A stretch of DNA of 57,921 nt from Chitinophagia bacterium (GCA_009928005.1 RFVO01000004.1:1-57921); one strand, 5' to 3'. Positions 1-8,888 are shown, numbered from the stretch's first letter. The notes: generated by a model from the letters alone, not told the origin. A program made the numbers and translations.

Positions 1-23
1 TGTTGCTTTTAGGTGTGGCATTT

Positions 24-614
24 TTAGTCAAAAATATTTACATGTTGGGGCTGCAGTGGCGGCAGAGCCGATTTTTCTGGATGAAACTGCACCCCATAAA
101 AATTATTCTTATGTAAAGCACTACTATAATCTTGGATATAATTAGTGGTAGCAATTGTATGCTTTCCTTTGGCTGCATAATAACCATGCACAAAATAAGT
201 ATAGCTATTTTCTGAAACACCCTTGAATAAATTAGATTGTAAATGGGTAATTGTGTTCCAACCCATCTGTGGTATTTTAATACTGATATCGTTTGTTTCA
301 AATTGCTTTACTTGCTCCTCAAAAATGCCTAAACAAGCAGTATCGTTTTCAGTAGAATGGGTACACATTAATTGCATGCCCAAGCAAATACCTAAAACTG
401 GTTGTTTCAAATTTATAATAAGCTCATCTAATTTTCTTTCTTTTAAATATTGCATGGCAGTGCTTGCTTCCCCTACACCTGGAAAAATTACTTTATCTGC
501 CGTTTGAATTTCCTCTATAGTATCAGTGACCATGGCAGTTACCCCTATTCTCTCAAGTGCATAAAGCACTGATTGAATATTACCTGCATTATATTTTAGG
601 ATAACTGTTTTCAT
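24..614 (-). CDS. hisH: Imidazole glycerol phosphate synthase, glutaminase subunit HisH
   Basis: HisH hydrolyses glutamine and channels ammonia to HisF to make imidazole glycerol phosphate in histidine synthesis. The class I glutaminase signature is visible: the nucleophile Cys77 in GICLGMQ and the His178/Glu180 pair in FHPEK. The gene starts 8 bases after trpA, so it is the last visible gene of the trp transcript instead of sitting next to hisB or hisA. The C-terminus is odd. After HPEKS the family normally continues with a Gly-containing helix ending near NFL, whereas here it reads ALPPLQPQHVNIFD and stops 24 bases from the window edge. This may be a real divergent tail or a one-base error at a contig end. 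hisA, hisF and hisI are not in the window. The function is secure and the C-terminus is not. Confidence 0.93.
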   Translation of the reverse strand: MKTVILKYNAGNIQSVLYALERIGVTAMVTDTIEEIQTADKVIFPGVGEASTAMQYLKERKLDELIINLKQPVLGICLGMQLMCTHSTENDTACLGIFEEQVKQFETNDISIKIPQMGWNTITHLQSNLFKGVSENSYTYFVHGYYAAKGKHTIATTNYIQDYSSALHKNNFYGVQFHPEKSALPPLQPQHVNIFD

Positions 615-622
615 TTTTTTAA

Positions 623-1396
623 TTAAGCACCTAAAACACTTTTTAAAAATTGGCTAGTGCTAGTTTCAATATCACCTCCCTTTGATAATACCTGAATATA
701 AGCAGAGCCTATTATGGCTCCTTGAGTATGAACAGTAGCAGCATCAAAGCTAGCCTTGTCCTTAATGCCAAAACCCACTAAAATTGGATTTTTCAACTGC
801 ATTGCTTGTAATTTTTGTAAATATTGAGCAACTACATTAAAGTCTTTATCCTTACCAGTGGTAGCTGAAGAACTTACAGCATATAAAAAGCCAGTACTTA
901 AACTATCTAATTTTTTTACCCTTTGTTCAGGTGTTTCTGGAGTGACTAAGAAAATAAAATCTAAATTATTTTCTGCAATTATTTTTCCATAGAACTGTTC
1001 AAATTCATATAAAGGTAAATCGGGCAAGATAAGCCCATCCACTCCTACTTCTTTTGCTTTTCTACAAAAAGCATCAAAACCATATTGCAAAATGGGGTTC
1101 ATATAGCCCATTAATATTACTGGAATAGAAATGCTTTTTCGCATATCCTTTATTTGCTCAAATAAAACAGCAATATTCATTCCACCAGCTAAGGCTTTAA
1201 TACTACTTTCTTGTATCACTTCTCCATCGGCTAAAGGATCGCTGTAAGGCATGCCTAATTCAATAATGTCTGCTCCATTTTTTTGTAAACTCTCCATCAC
1301 TTTCATGGTACTATCTAATGAAGGATAACCCGCGGTGCAATACACATTTAAAATACGCTTCGATTTTTCTTTAAATACTAATTCTAATTTCGACAT
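623..1396 (-). CDS. trpA: Tryptophan synthase alpha subunit
   Basis: TrpA cleaves indole-3-glycerol phosphate and passes indole to TrpB. The 257-residue length is normal. The catalytic acids are visible as Glu47 in IELGMPYSDP and Asp57 in PLADG. The phosphate-binding GFGIKD and late GSAY-type segments are present near residues 208-232. It follows trpB by 16 bases and precedes hisH by 8 bases, with no promoter or terminator in either gap, so all three should share one message. The identification rests on motifs and on its place in a complete trp set. Confidence 0.97.
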   Translation of the reverse strand: MSKLELVFKEKSKRILNVYCTAGYPSLDSTMKVMESLQKNGADIIELGMPYSDPLADGEVIQESSIKALAGGMNIAVLFEQIKDMRKSISIPVILMGYMNPILQYGFDAFCRKAKEVGVDGLILPDLPLYEFEQFYGKIIAENNLDFIFLVTPETPEQRVKKLDSLSTGFLYAVSSSATTGKDKDFNVVAQYLQKLQAMQLKNPILVGFGIKDKASFDAATVHTQGAIIGSAYIQVLSKGGDIETSTSQFLKSVLGA

Positions 1397-1412
1397 TTTT
1401 TTATTTTATGCT

Positions 1413-2612
1413 TTATAAATGTTCCATATAAGTAGCTAAATCTTTATCGCCTCTTCCGCTCAAACAAACCACCACTATATCAGATGCTTTCAAATTCATT
1501 TTAGGTAGCACTGAAAAAGCATGTGCCGTTTCAAGTGCAGGAATAATACCTTCAATTTTAGAAAGGTGAAATGCCGACTCCAATGCTTCTTCATCGGTAG
1601 CACTTAAGAAAGTACCTCTTTTACTTTCATATAAAAATGCATGCAAAGGCCCAATACCAGGATAATCCAAACCAGCAGATATACTATGCGGCTCCACTAC
1701 TTGACCATCGTTAGTTTGCATGACTATACTTTTAGAACCATGTAAAATACCTGGTGTACCCAACTGAGTAGTAGCTGCACTTAAACCTGAATTTACTCCA
1801 TGACCAGCAGCCTCTACCGCCACTAGGTTTACAGAAGGCTCATTTAAAAAATGATAAAAAGCACCAGCCGCATTACTACCGCCTCCCACACAAGCCACTA
1901 CATGGGTTGGAAATTCTTTGCCTGTTTTTTCTTTCAATTGTATTTTGATTTCTTCACTAATTACACTTTGAAAACGTGCCACCATATCTGGATAAGGATG
2001 TGGCCCTACAACACTACCAATAATATAATGTGTTTCATTTGGCTCATTAATCCAAGCCCTAATAGCTTCATTAGTAGCATCCTTTAAAGTTTTACTTCCA
2101 CTTTTTGCAGAAACCACTTTAGCCCCTAACATTTTCATACGTGCTACATTGGGCGCCTGTCTTTCAATATCTTTTTCACCCATATACACCACACATTCCA
2201 TTCCTTTCAAGGCACAAACAGTAGCTGTTGCCACTCCATGCTGACCCGCACCAGTTTCAGCAATAATTTTTTTCTTACCTAATCTTTGTGCCAAAATTAT
2301 TTGACCAATGGTGTTATTAATTTTGTGTGCTCCTGTATGACAGAGGTCTTCTCTTTTTAAATAAATAGTGGCGCCAATTTCCTTACTTAAACGCTCTGCT
2401 AAAAAAAGAGGTGTAGGTCTTCCTACATAATCTTTTAGTAGCGCTTGAAACTCGGATTGAAAACTTGGATCTTGCATGATTTGCAAATACTGTGTTTTCA
2501 AAGTTTCCACATTTCCATATAACATTTCAGGAATATAAGCTCCGCCAAAGTCACCATAGTATCCCTCCATGGTGGGGTTTTGATAATCTTTGTCTACATT
2601 AAATAAATTCAT
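1413..2612 (-). CDS. trpB: Tryptophan synthase beta subunit
   Basis: TrpB is the PLP enzyme that condenses indole with serine to give tryptophan. The 399-residue product shows the PLP lysine Lys97 in GAHKINN, the GAGQHG loop and the GGGSNAAG phosphate-binding loop. The chosen start gives a 14-base overlap with the end of trpF, which suggests translational coupling. A later Met at residue 15, just before the conserved [10 protein letters not shown] segment, is an alternative start that would remove the overlap. Paired with trpA as in almost all trp operons. Confidence 0.97.
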   Translation of the reverse strand: MNLFNVDKDYQNPTMEGYYGDFGGAYIPEMLYGNVETLKTQYLQIMQDPSFQSEFQALLKDYVGRPTPLFLAERLSKEIGATIYLKREDLCHTGAHKINNTIGQIILAQRLGKKKIIAETGAGQHGVATATVCALKGMECVVYMGEKDIERQAPNVARMKMLGAKVVSAKSGSKTLKDATNEAIRAWINEPNETHYIIGSVVGPHPYPDMVARFQSVISEEIKIQLKEKTGKEFPTHVVACVGGGSNAAGAFYHFLNEPSVNLVAVEAAGHGVNSGLSAATTQLGTPGILHGSKSIVMQTNDGQVVEPHSISAGLDYPGIGPLHAFLYESKRGTFLSATDEEALESAFHLSKIEGIIPALETAHAFSVLPKMNLKASDIVVVCLSGRGDKDLATYMEHL

Positions 2613-3225
2613 CTATAAAAGTTTTAATTAATTCAATATTTTTAATACCTGGGCTTGTTTCAAATTTACTGTTCATGTCCACCGCTACTAAATCCATACC
2701 TGCAGTGGCCGCTTTCAATACTTGAATACCTTGGATATCATTTATGCCAATACCTCCACTTAAAAAAAAGGGTTTATTAAATCGCGTTTTTTTAATGAGC
2801 TCCCAATTAAAATGCTGACCCGTTCCTCCATATAATGCACTATCGGTATCCAATAAATAATAACTAGCTACCTTTTCATATAAAGCAAAATCGGGTACAT
2901 TTTTTGAAACCCTAAAAACTTTAATCACCGGAAAGACTGCTTGAATGGTAGCACAATAAGAAGCATCTTCATCGCCATGAAGTTGAATGATATCAAGTCC
3001 TGCCTTGGTGGCAATTTCAATTACCTTTTCAGTAGTCTCATTTACAAATACACCCACCTTTTTAGCATTAGTAGGTTTAAAGGCAGCTATATCTTCCAAA
3101 CTTAAACTAGATAGTGCATATCTTTTTGAACTTGGATAAAAAATAAATCCAATATAATGCACGCCCTGGCTCGTAATAGCCTCGGCTTGTTCAATATTGG
3201 TTATGCCACAAACTTTAAATTGCAT
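2599..3225 (-). CDS. trpF: Phosphoribosylanthranilate isomerase
   Basis: TrpF isomerises N-(5-phosphoribosyl)anthranilate to the carboxyphenylamino-deoxyribulose form. The family signature KVCGITN lies at the N-terminus, with LHGDE in the middle and LSGGI plus the [14 protein letters not shown] segment at the C-terminus. I place the start at the ATG giving MQFKVCG, one base past the trpC stop. The longer frame that opens 36 bases upstream adds a non-conserved lysine/glutamine-rich extension overlapping trpC. A separate trpF means no bifunctional HisA/PriA is needed for this step. Confidence 0.95.
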   Translation of the reverse strand: MQFKVCGITNIEQAEAITSQGVHYIGFIFYPSSKRYALSSLSLEDIAAFKPTNAKKVGVFVNETTEKVIEIATKAGLDIIQLHGDEDASYCATIQAVFPVIKVFRVSKNVPDFALYEKVASYYLLDTDSALYGGTGQHFNWELIKKTRFNKPFFLSGGIGINDIQGIQVLKAATAGMDLVAVDMNSKFETSPGIKNIELIKTFIDEFI

Positions 3226-3226
3226 C

Positions 3227-4033
3227 TTAGTTTGTTTTGATTGCTTTTGTAAATAATTCAAATGCCTTAGCTGGGTTTTCTTGCTTCATAAAATACTCTC
3301 CCATTAAAAAACCATCGAAGCCTTCTTTTTTTAATAAATGATAAGTATCTACACTATATATACCACTTTCCGCAATACTTAATTTTCCTTTAGGTAGCTT
3401 ATTTTTAAGTTGTAAAGAATGTTCAATATTTACCTCAAAAGACTTTAAACTTCTATTATTAATACCTACTAAATCTACTTCATCGCAAATATGTTCTAGC
3501 TCTGTTTCGTTATGTAATTCTAATAATACTTCCATACCTAATGCTTTTGCCTTAGCTGCTAATAATTGAGTAGTTGAAGGCGTTAAACAAGAAGCAATTA
3601 ATAATATCACAGATGCACCATAAGCCTTTGCTTCTATTATTTGAAACTCATCAATAATAAATTCTTTTCTGAGTACGGGTATTTGATTTTGAATAGCAGT
3701 AGATAAATCGTTTAAATTACCGCCAAAAAATTCAGTATCGGTTAATACAGAAATACCGGCGGCACCATATGCATGGTAGGCTGCTGTTACTTCTTTTACA
3801 GAAGCTTTATCATTTATAATACCTTTTGAAGGTGACTTTCTTTTAAATTCAGCAATAATTCCTGTAGTATTTTGCTTTTGTAAATTAGCTTTTAAAGAAA
3901 ATACATTTTTAGCAAATAAGGGCATATTTTCTAATTGTGAAATACTAATTTCATTTTTACGTGTAGCCACTTCCTTCATCTTATGGGCAACAATTGTAGC
4001 TAATATATTAGTACCAGTTATTTTACTGCTCAT
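3227..4033 (-). CDS. trpC: Indole-3-glycerol phosphate synthase
   Basis: TrpC closes the indole ring to give indole-3-glycerol phosphate. The 268-residue single-domain (beta/alpha)8 protein shows EFKRKSPSKG near residue 62 (catalytic Lys), VLTD, VLRKEFIID, LGINNRSL-type (here VGINNRSLKSF) and IAESGI. Its ATG overlaps the trpD stop by the sequence ATGA, typical of coupled translation. It is separate from TrpF, unlike the fused enterobacterial enzyme. Confidence 0.97.
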   Translation of the reverse strand: MSSKITGTNILATIVAHKMKEVATRKNEISISQLENMPLFAKNVFSLKANLQKQNTTGIIAEFKRKSPSKGIINDKASVKEVTAAYHAYGAAGISVLTDTEFFGGNLNDLSTAIQNQIPVLRKEFIIDEFQIIEAKAYGASVILLIASCLTPSTTQLLAAKAKALGMEVLLELHNETELEHICDEVDLVGINNRSLKSFEVNIEHSLQLKNKLPKGKLSIAESGIYSVDTYHLLKKEGFDGFLMGEYFMKQENPAKAFELFTKAIKTN

Positions 4034-5022
4034 TGTATACTAATTAATTTTTCTAAACATTTATTGGCAGCACCTGACTCCAAACTTTTCACCGCAGCTT
4101 GAAAAGCTAATTCATAAGTTTCATATTTACCCGTTACAAATAATGCCATGGCCGCATTAGATAACACCACTGCATTTTGCGACCAAGTTCCCTTGCCTTG
4201 AATAATATTTTTAAAAATGGCAGCCGCCTCTTCCACTGTTTTACCTCCATGTAACTCCTCACTAAACACTTTTTTCTTACCCAACTGATAAGGTGTCATT
4301 ATGAATTCTCCCTTATTGGTGATCACCTTAGTATCGGTCGTTAAAGCAATTTCATCATATCCATCTAAACTATGTATTAAAGTAAAATCCTTACCTATAG
4401 ATTGTAGTATGTAATTATATATTCTGGCCATCTCTAAATTATACACACCAATTAATTGATACTTTGGTTGAGCAGGATTTACTATAGGACCAAGCATATT
4501 AAAAAAAGTACGAACGCCTATATTTCTTCGAATAGGCCCCACTGTTTTTAAAGCTGGGTGAAATAAAGGGGCATGTAAAAAACAAATACCTGCCTCTTTT
4601 ACTTCTTTAGCTAGAACCGCTTCTTCATTTTTAAAAACATAACCTAATTGCTCCATTACATTTGAAGCGCCACTAACACTAGAAGCACCGTAATTACCAT
4701 GCTTCACCACTGTTTGTCCAGCACCGGCTACTATAAAACAAGCTAATGTAGAAATATTAAATGTGTCTTTACCATCTCCTCCTGTACCTACAATATCTAA
4801 AGCATCGTCCACACCCAAATTTACTTTTACTGCTAAAGAGAGTAAGGCATCTCTGAAACCCATTAACTCTTCAATGGTAATGCTGCGCATTAAATAAACC
4901 GTCACAAAAGAAGTAATTTCATGCTCGTTGTACTTACCCTGAGATATTTCCACTAGCACCTCCTTAGCCTGTTCTCTAGTTAAAGTCTTATGCTCAAATA
5001 AATATTGTAATAATTTTTTCAT
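4030..5022 (-). CDS. trpD: Anthranilate phosphoribosyltransferase
   Basis: TrpD attaches the phosphoribosyl group of PRPP to anthranilate. The PRPP loop GTGGDGKDTFNIST, the KHGNYGASS segment and the RRNIGVRTFFNMLGP region are all present in order. The start chosen is the ATG of MKKLLQYLFEH, two bases after the trpG stop. The frame stays open six codons further upstream and would overlap trpG by 16 bases, but those residues are not family-like. The protein is about 330 residues, the usual length. It is not fused to TrpG. Confidence 0.96.
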   Translation of the reverse strand: MKKLLQYLFEHKTLTREQAKEVLVEISQGKYNEHEITSFVTVYLMRSITIEELMGFRDALLSLAVKVNLGVDDALDIVGTGGDGKDTFNISTLACFIVAGAGQTVVKHGNYGASSVSGASNVMEQLGYVFKNEEAVLAKEVKEAGICFLHAPLFHPALKTVGPIRRNIGVRTFFNMLGPIVNPAQPKYQLIGVYNLEMARIYNYILQSIGKDFTLIHSLDGYDEIALTTDTKVITNKGEFIMTPYQLGKKKVFSEELHGGKTVEEAAAIFKNIIQGKGTWSQNAVVLSNAAMALFVTGKYETYELAFQAAVKSLESGAANKCLEKLISIQ

Positions 5023-5024
5023 GC

Positions 5025-5594
5025 TTATTTTTTTAACCAATTCTTAATAATAGTGGCACCCAAAGGTGTTAATACACTCTCTGGATGATATTGCACTGCT
5101 TTCACATCATAATTTTTATGCTCTAAAGACATAATAAAACCTTGATCGTCTTTTGAAGTAACTATTAAATCAGCAGGGAAGTTTTTTTCATCTACCACCC
5201 AGCTATGATAACGACCAACATTAAATGAAGCGGGCATACCTTCAAACAAACTAGAACTATTGGTGATATGCACCGGAGTCGCTACACCATGATAGACCTT
5301 GCTTAAGTTAGTAAGATGGCCTCCAAAATTTTCTCCAATGGCCTGTTGGCCTAAGCATACTCCAAAAATAGATTTACTAGCAGCGTATTCTTTTAATAAA
5401 GGCAATAATAAGCCCGACTCAGAAGGTAAACCAGGGCCAGGTGATAATAATATTTTATCAAAAGCCTTAATATCCTCTAATGCAATTTCATTATTTCTAT
5501 GCACTTCCAAAGAAGCAATGGGCGCTATTTCCCTTATCAACTGTACTAAGTTGTAGGTAAAGGAATCGTAATTATCAAAAACCAATATTTTCAT
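5025..5594 (-). CDS. trpG: Anthranilate synthase component II (glutamine amidotransferase)
   Basis: TrpG supplies ammonia from glutamine to TrpE. The class I amidotransferase features are FDNYDSFTYNLVQ at the N-terminus, LSPGPG, the nucleophile Cys in GVCLGQQAIGE, and HPESVLTPLG at the C-terminus. I choose the ATG giving MKILVFDNYDSF. A GTG two codons upstream also opens the frame but adds nothing conserved. In some bacteria this subunit also serves folate synthesis (pabA), but its place between trpE and trpD argues for tryptophan. Confidence 0.96.
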   Translation of the reverse strand: MKILVFDNYDSFTYNLVQLIREIAPIASLEVHRNNEIALEDIKAFDKILLSPGPGLPSESGLLLPLLKEYAASKSIFGVCLGQQAIGENFGGHLTNLSKVYHGVATPVHITNSSSLFEGMPASFNVGRYHSWVVDEKNFPADLIVTSKDDQGFIMSLEHKNYDVKAVQYHPESVLTPLGATIIKNWLKK

Positions 5595-5619
5595 TTTCAC
5601 TTATTTCTATATTCAAATA

Positions 5620-7032
5620 TTATGCATGTATTTTTTCAGCTAATAAAATGGCTGTTTTTAAGGCGTTCAGTTTATTATTTACTTCCTGTAATTCATTTTC
5701 TGGTACACTAGCAGCAACTACACCTGCACCAGCTTGATACGTAAGTGTATTTTGCTTGCTTAAAAAAGTACGTATCATAATGGCTTGATTGCAGGACCCA
5801 TCAAAACCTACAAAACCAATACAGCCTCCATAATAAGAGCGTTTGGTAGGCTCAATAGCATCAATTAATTGCATGGCTTTAAACTTAGGCGCTCCACTTA
5901 AAGTGCCCGCTGGAAAAGTTTTTGAAACTAATTGAAGTGGGTTAGTGTCTTTTGCTACCGCCCCTTCTACTTCACTTACTAAATGTATCACATGACTATA
6001 ATAATGCACCTGACGGTATTGTTTCACTTTTACATCTGTACAAACACGGCTTAAATCGTTTCTAGCTAAGTCTACGAGCATTACATGCTCTGCATTTTCT
6101 TTAGGGTCGTCTAATAATTGCTGAGTCATTTCAATATCCTTGGCTTCATCTCCCGTTCTTTTAAAGGTACCTGCAATAGGATGTACAATGGCCTTCCCAT
6201 TTTTTATAATGATTTGCGCTTCTGGAGAAGAGCCCATTAATTTATAATCGCCGTAATCAAAGAAAAATAAATAAGGAGAAGGATTTATGTTTCTTAATGT
6301 GCGATATACATTAAACTCATCGCCTTGGAAGCTTTGTTGGAAGCGTCTGCTTAATACAATTTGAAATACATCTCCACGCATACAGTGTTGAATGCCCTTT
6401 TTTACTACTTCACGATACTGCTCATCAGATATATTAGAGCTTTCTTCTCCTATTGCCTTGAAAGGATACTGAGGCAGGTCCTTGCTTTTTATATAGGATA
6501 CAAGTGCATTGTAATCCGAGGCAATACCTGCTAATTTATTTTCGCAAATAAATATTTCATCTTTAAAATGATTAAAGGCAATTACATATTGATATAAACG
6601 ATAACGCATTAAAGGAATTACTGGTGTTCCTTCTTTAAATTGAATCGTATCAAAAAAAGGAATAGCATCATAAGCGGTATAGCCATATAAACCTTGTGCA
6701 AAAGCAGCTTCTTTTACTTCCGCTCCTTTCATTTCATATTGTTGCATATAGGCCCAAATACGATCAGGTGCATCGTGTACATTTTTAATAGTTTCTTTTT
6801 CTGGCTCTTGGTTAGGGTATTTGTATTCAATCTCATTTAAAGAAGAAATTTCAATACCCCCAATCGCATTCACCCCAATAAATGAGTAACTATTTTCAGC
6901 AGCATGCGAATCGGTACTTTCTAATAAAATAGTATCTCTAAATCTATCTCTTAAACGAAGATAAATTCCAACGGGTGTAAAAGTGTCTGCCATCATTTTA
7001 GTGACAGTGGTTTCGATAATCAATTTTTTCAT
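5620..7032 (-). CDS. trpE: Anthranilate synthase component I
   Basis: TrpE converts chorismate to anthranilate. The 470-residue protein has the LLEST segment near residues 36-40, which in the family belongs to the tryptophan feedback site. It also has the chorismate-binding core with GDVFQIVLSRRF, PSPYLFFFDYGDY, HPIAGTFKRTGDE, LVDLARNDL and AGAGVVAASVPENE. I choose the ATG giving MKKLIIETT, preceded by an AGGA-like sequence. The longer frame opening at 7062 starts inside the attenuator hairpin and must be wrong. It is the first structural gene after the trp leader peptide and attenuator. Confidence 0.97.
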   Translation of the reverse strand: MKKLIIETTVTKMMADTFTPVGIYLRLRDRFRDTILLESTDSHAAENSYSFIGVNAIGGIEISSLNEIEYKYPNQEPEKETIKNVHDAPDRIWAYMQQYEMKGAEVKEAAFAQGLYGYTAYDAIPFFDTIQFKEGTPVIPLMRYRLYQYVIAFNHFKDEIFICENKLAGIASDYNALVSYIKSKDLPQYPFKAIGEESSNISDEQYREVVKKGIQHCMRGDVFQIVLSRRFQQSFQGDEFNVYRTLRNINPSPYLFFFDYGDYKLMGSSPEAQIIIKNGKAIVHPIAGTFKRTGDEAKDIEMTQQLLDDPKENAEHVMLVDLARNDLSRVCTDVKVKQYRQVHYYSHVIHLVSEVEGAVAKDTNPLQLVSKTFPAGTLSGAPKFKAMQLIDAIEPTKRSYYGGCIGFVGFDGSCNQAIMIRTFLSKQNTLTYQAGAGVVAASVPENELQEVNNKLNALKTAILLAEKIHA

Positions 7033-7051
7033 ATTCCTGAGGTCATTCTTT

Positions 7052-7086
7052 AAAAAAAACAAACCCCAACATTGCTGTTAGGGTTT
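7052..7086 (-). terminator. trp attenuator terminator hairpin
   Basis: On the minus strand, AAACCCTAACA (7086-7076) and TGTTGGGGTTT (7071-7061) form an 11-pair stem with one G-U pair and a GCAA loop. A run of T follows at 7059-7052. It lies between the trpL stop and the trpE start, where a transcription attenuator belongs. The 5' arm can instead pair with an upstream segment inside trpL. Confidence 0.93.
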
Positions 7087-7130
7087 ATGTATAATTTGAC
7101 TATATAGTAATGTCACTACAATACCCTAAC
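7077..7130 (-). promoter_or_regulatory. Predicted trp antiterminator pairing
   Basis: GTTAGGG inside trpL (7130-7124 on the minus strand) is exactly complementary to CCCTAAC (7083-7077) in the 5' arm of the terminator. A further A-T pair makes it 8 base pairs. The upstream strand begins 13 bases past the last Trp codon. A ribosome stalled on the Trp codons should leave it free, while a ribosome at the trpL stop would cover it. The pairing is seen in the sequence; the switching is inferred from the enterobacterial trp mechanism. Confidence 0.82.
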
Positions 7131-7172
7131 GGATTTTGTATGCCACCACCATATGTTGTTTGTTTGTTTCAT
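7116..7172 (-). CDS. trpL: trp operon leader peptide (18 residues, WWW)
   Basis: The open frame reads MKQTNNIWWWHTKSVRVL and then TAG. Three consecutive TGG codons occupy 7151-7143. Trp is rare in ordinary proteins, so a WWW run just upstream of a terminator and trpE is a strong signature of a Trp-sensing leader peptide. There is no Shine-Dalgarno sequence. The ATG lies only 7 bases past a perfect -7 promoter box. Shortage of charged tRNA-Trp would stall the ribosome and favour the antiterminator; abundance would let the terminator form. Small peptide, predicted only from sequence. Confidence 0.92.
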   Translation of the reverse strand: MKQTNNIWWWHTKSVRVL

Positions 7173-7179
7173 TCTATTG

Positions 7180-7211
7180 CAAATCTAAGACAATGTGTAT
7201 TTTCCACCAAA
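7180..7211 (-). promoter_or_regulatory. trp promoter (-33 TTTG, -7 TAGATTTG)
   Basis: On the minus strand the -7 box TAGATTTG (7187-7180) matches the Bacteroidota consensus TAnnTTTG exactly. TTTG (7211-7208) lies 20 bases upstream as the -33 element. The promoter sits 35 bases downstream of the hisB stop. Using the SRP RNA promoter in this window as a ruler (RNA starts about 5 bases after the box), transcription should begin about 7175, at most a few bases before the trpL ATG. Confidence 0.82.
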
Positions 7212-7245
7212 AAAACCTATAAGCAATGCTACCAGCTGTTAGGAC

Positions 7246-8376
7246 CTACAAAACCCCTTTGGTGCTAGGTAGTTGGTTGCTATGAGGATCGCGGTGTATA
7301 GCCATTTTAATGGCTTTAGCGAAGGCTTTAAAGATGGCCTCAATTTTATGGTGCTCATTCTCCCCCTGGCAACTAATATTCAAATTACATTTAGCAGCGT
7401 CGCTGAAGGATTTAAAGAAGTGAAAAAACATTTCAGTGGGCATTTCCCCTATCTTCTCTCTACTAAACTTAGCATCCCAAACTATCCAATTGCGGCCTCC
7501 AAAATCTATTAATACTTTCGCTTCTGCTTCATCCATAGGAAGGGCAAAACCATAACGTTCCATACCTCTTTTATCTGTTAATCCTTTTGCAAAGGCTTCT
7601 CCTAATGCTAAACCAACATCTTCAATAGTATGGTGTTCATCAATATGTAAATCGCCATCACAATGAATAGCTAAATCAATTGCGCCATGTCTTGAAATTT
7701 GCTCCAACATATGATCAAAAAATCCTAAGCCCGTATGAATGGAAGATTTACCAGTTCCGTCTAAATTAATAGATACTCTAATTTTTGTTTCTTTTGTATT
7801 TCTTTCATGTTCAACTTGTCGAAGACCTAGTTTCAAAAAAGAATAAATTTCTGACCAACTTTCGGTTTCAAAAGCAATAGTTTCTCTTAAAGAAAGTTCT
7901 TGTTCAGCACTAAGGGTATGATTACCCGATTTTAAATAAATGGCTTTGCAACCTATGTTTTTAGCAAGGGCAATATCAGACCACCTATCGCCAATCACAA
8001 AAGAATTTGGAATATCGAATGATTCATTTCCTAGTAAATGTTTTAGAAGTGCAGTTCCAGGCTTCCGAGTTGGCGCTTTGTCTTTTTCAAAACTAGCATC
8101 GATATGTATCTCATCAAAAATAAAACCTTCTTTGGCTAGAGTATCTAGCATTAATGCTTGAAAAGGCTCAAATTTTTCTTTTGGATAAGAAGTAGTGCCT
8201 AAGCCATCTTGATTAGAGACCATTACTTTATAATAGCCTAAATCAGTTGCTATTTTTTGTAGATTAGTAATAGCCCCCTTTACAAAACGTGTTTTTTCAA
8301 TACTATCTATTTGAAAATCTGATTTGGGTTCTTCCAAAACAACACCGTCTCTATCTATAAATAAAATAGGTCTCAT
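7246..8376 (-). CDS. hisB: Bifunctional histidinol-phosphatase / imidazoleglycerol-phosphate dehydratase
   Basis: The N-terminal half is a HAD-type phosphatase with the DxD nucleophile motif in FIDRDGVV (Asp7, Asp9) and a later GDRWSDIALA segment. The C-terminal half is the dehydratase, with GLGFFDHMLEQISRHG, DEHHTIEDVGLALGEA and GENEHHKIEAIFKA metal-binding histidines. The fused form matches the usual length of about 375. It performs two non-adjacent steps of histidine synthesis. It lies 7 bases after the cytochrome c gene and directly before the trp promoter, with no clear terminator between, so his transcripts may read into the trp leader. Confidence 0.97.
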   Translation of the reverse strand: MRPILFIDRDGVVLEEPKSDFQIDSIEKTRFVKGAITNLQKIATDLGYYKVMVSNQDGLGTTSYPKEKFEPFQALMLDTLAKEGFIFDEIHIDASFEKDKAPTRKPGTALLKHLLGNESFDIPNSFVIGDRWSDIALAKNIGCKAIYLKSGNHTLSAEQELSLRETIAFETESWSEIYSFLKLGLRQVEHERNTKETKIRVSINLDGTGKSSIHTGLGFFDHMLEQISRHGAIDLAIHCDGDLHIDEHHTIEDVGLALGEAFAKGLTDKRGMERYGFALPMDEAEAKVLIDFGGRNWIVWDAKFSREKIGEMPTEMFFHFFKSFSDAAKCNLNISCQGENEHHKIEAIFKAFAKAIKMAIHRDPHSNQLPSTKGVL

Positions 8377-8383
8377 ATAATTT

Positions 8384-8848
8384 TTACTTCTTGGCTGCTT
8401 TATTCTTAAATAAGGCCGCTTTTACTTGACTAATAGTTACTAAACCAGCTTTATTGGACCAGCTTGTTCTAATGTATGAGAGTACATCTGCAATAGCGTC
8501 TTCTTTTAAATCTGGATTGGCTGTCATAGCATTATTATAATACATTCCATCTAAGGCTACTCTTTCATCATACCCATTTCTAATAATTTTTACGAGCCTT
8601 ACTATATCTTTTCCCTGCACATTAGTGGAGCCGTCTAGGGGCGGATTCATATTCGGCACTCCACCACCATCTGCTTGATGACAAACTAAACACCTAGTTT
8701 CATATATTTTTTTACCATTTATTTTATTCTGCGCATTTCCCCACAGGGCTAAGATTAAAAAACAAAACAATAAAGTAAATTTAGATACTATTTTCACTGT
8801 ACAATTTATTTGTTTATTTATTTCACCATTCATTAAAAATTGTATCAT
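8384..8848 (-). CDS. Small secreted c-type cytochrome
   Basis: A 154-residue protein with a hydrophobic export segment (about residues 20-40, ending GNAQ) and a single heme attachment motif CLVCH followed by a PPLDGS segment. The distal Met ligand is probably in YNNAMTANP. It is a class I monoheme periplasmic or membrane-attached cytochrome. It follows the PQQ-type dehydrogenase by about 40 bases and is its likely electron acceptor. The two together interrupt the his operon between hisC and hisB. The true start is uncertain because the first 17 residues before the signal segment are long and polar. Confidence 0.88.
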   Translation of the reverse strand: MIQFLMNGEINKQINCTVKIVSKFTLLFCFLILALWGNAQNKINGKKIYETRCLVCHQADGGGVPNMNPPLDGSTNVQGKDIVRLVKIIRNGYDERVALDGMYYNNAMTANPDLKEDAIADVLSYIRTSWSNKAGLVTISQVKAALFKNKAAKK

Positions 8849-8888
8849 ACTTAATTCGTATTTATTTTTTCAAACTTCTTATTAATGT

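Noticed and set aside
1..21. Short minus-strand start after hisH (MPHLKAT)
   Set aside because: Seven codons cut off by the window edge and unlike hisA or any gene I can name.
5620..7062. Longer trpE start at 7062
   Set aside because: The added residues begin inside the attenuator hairpin; the ATG at 7032 follows the terminator, has an AGGA-like site and starts the conserved protein.
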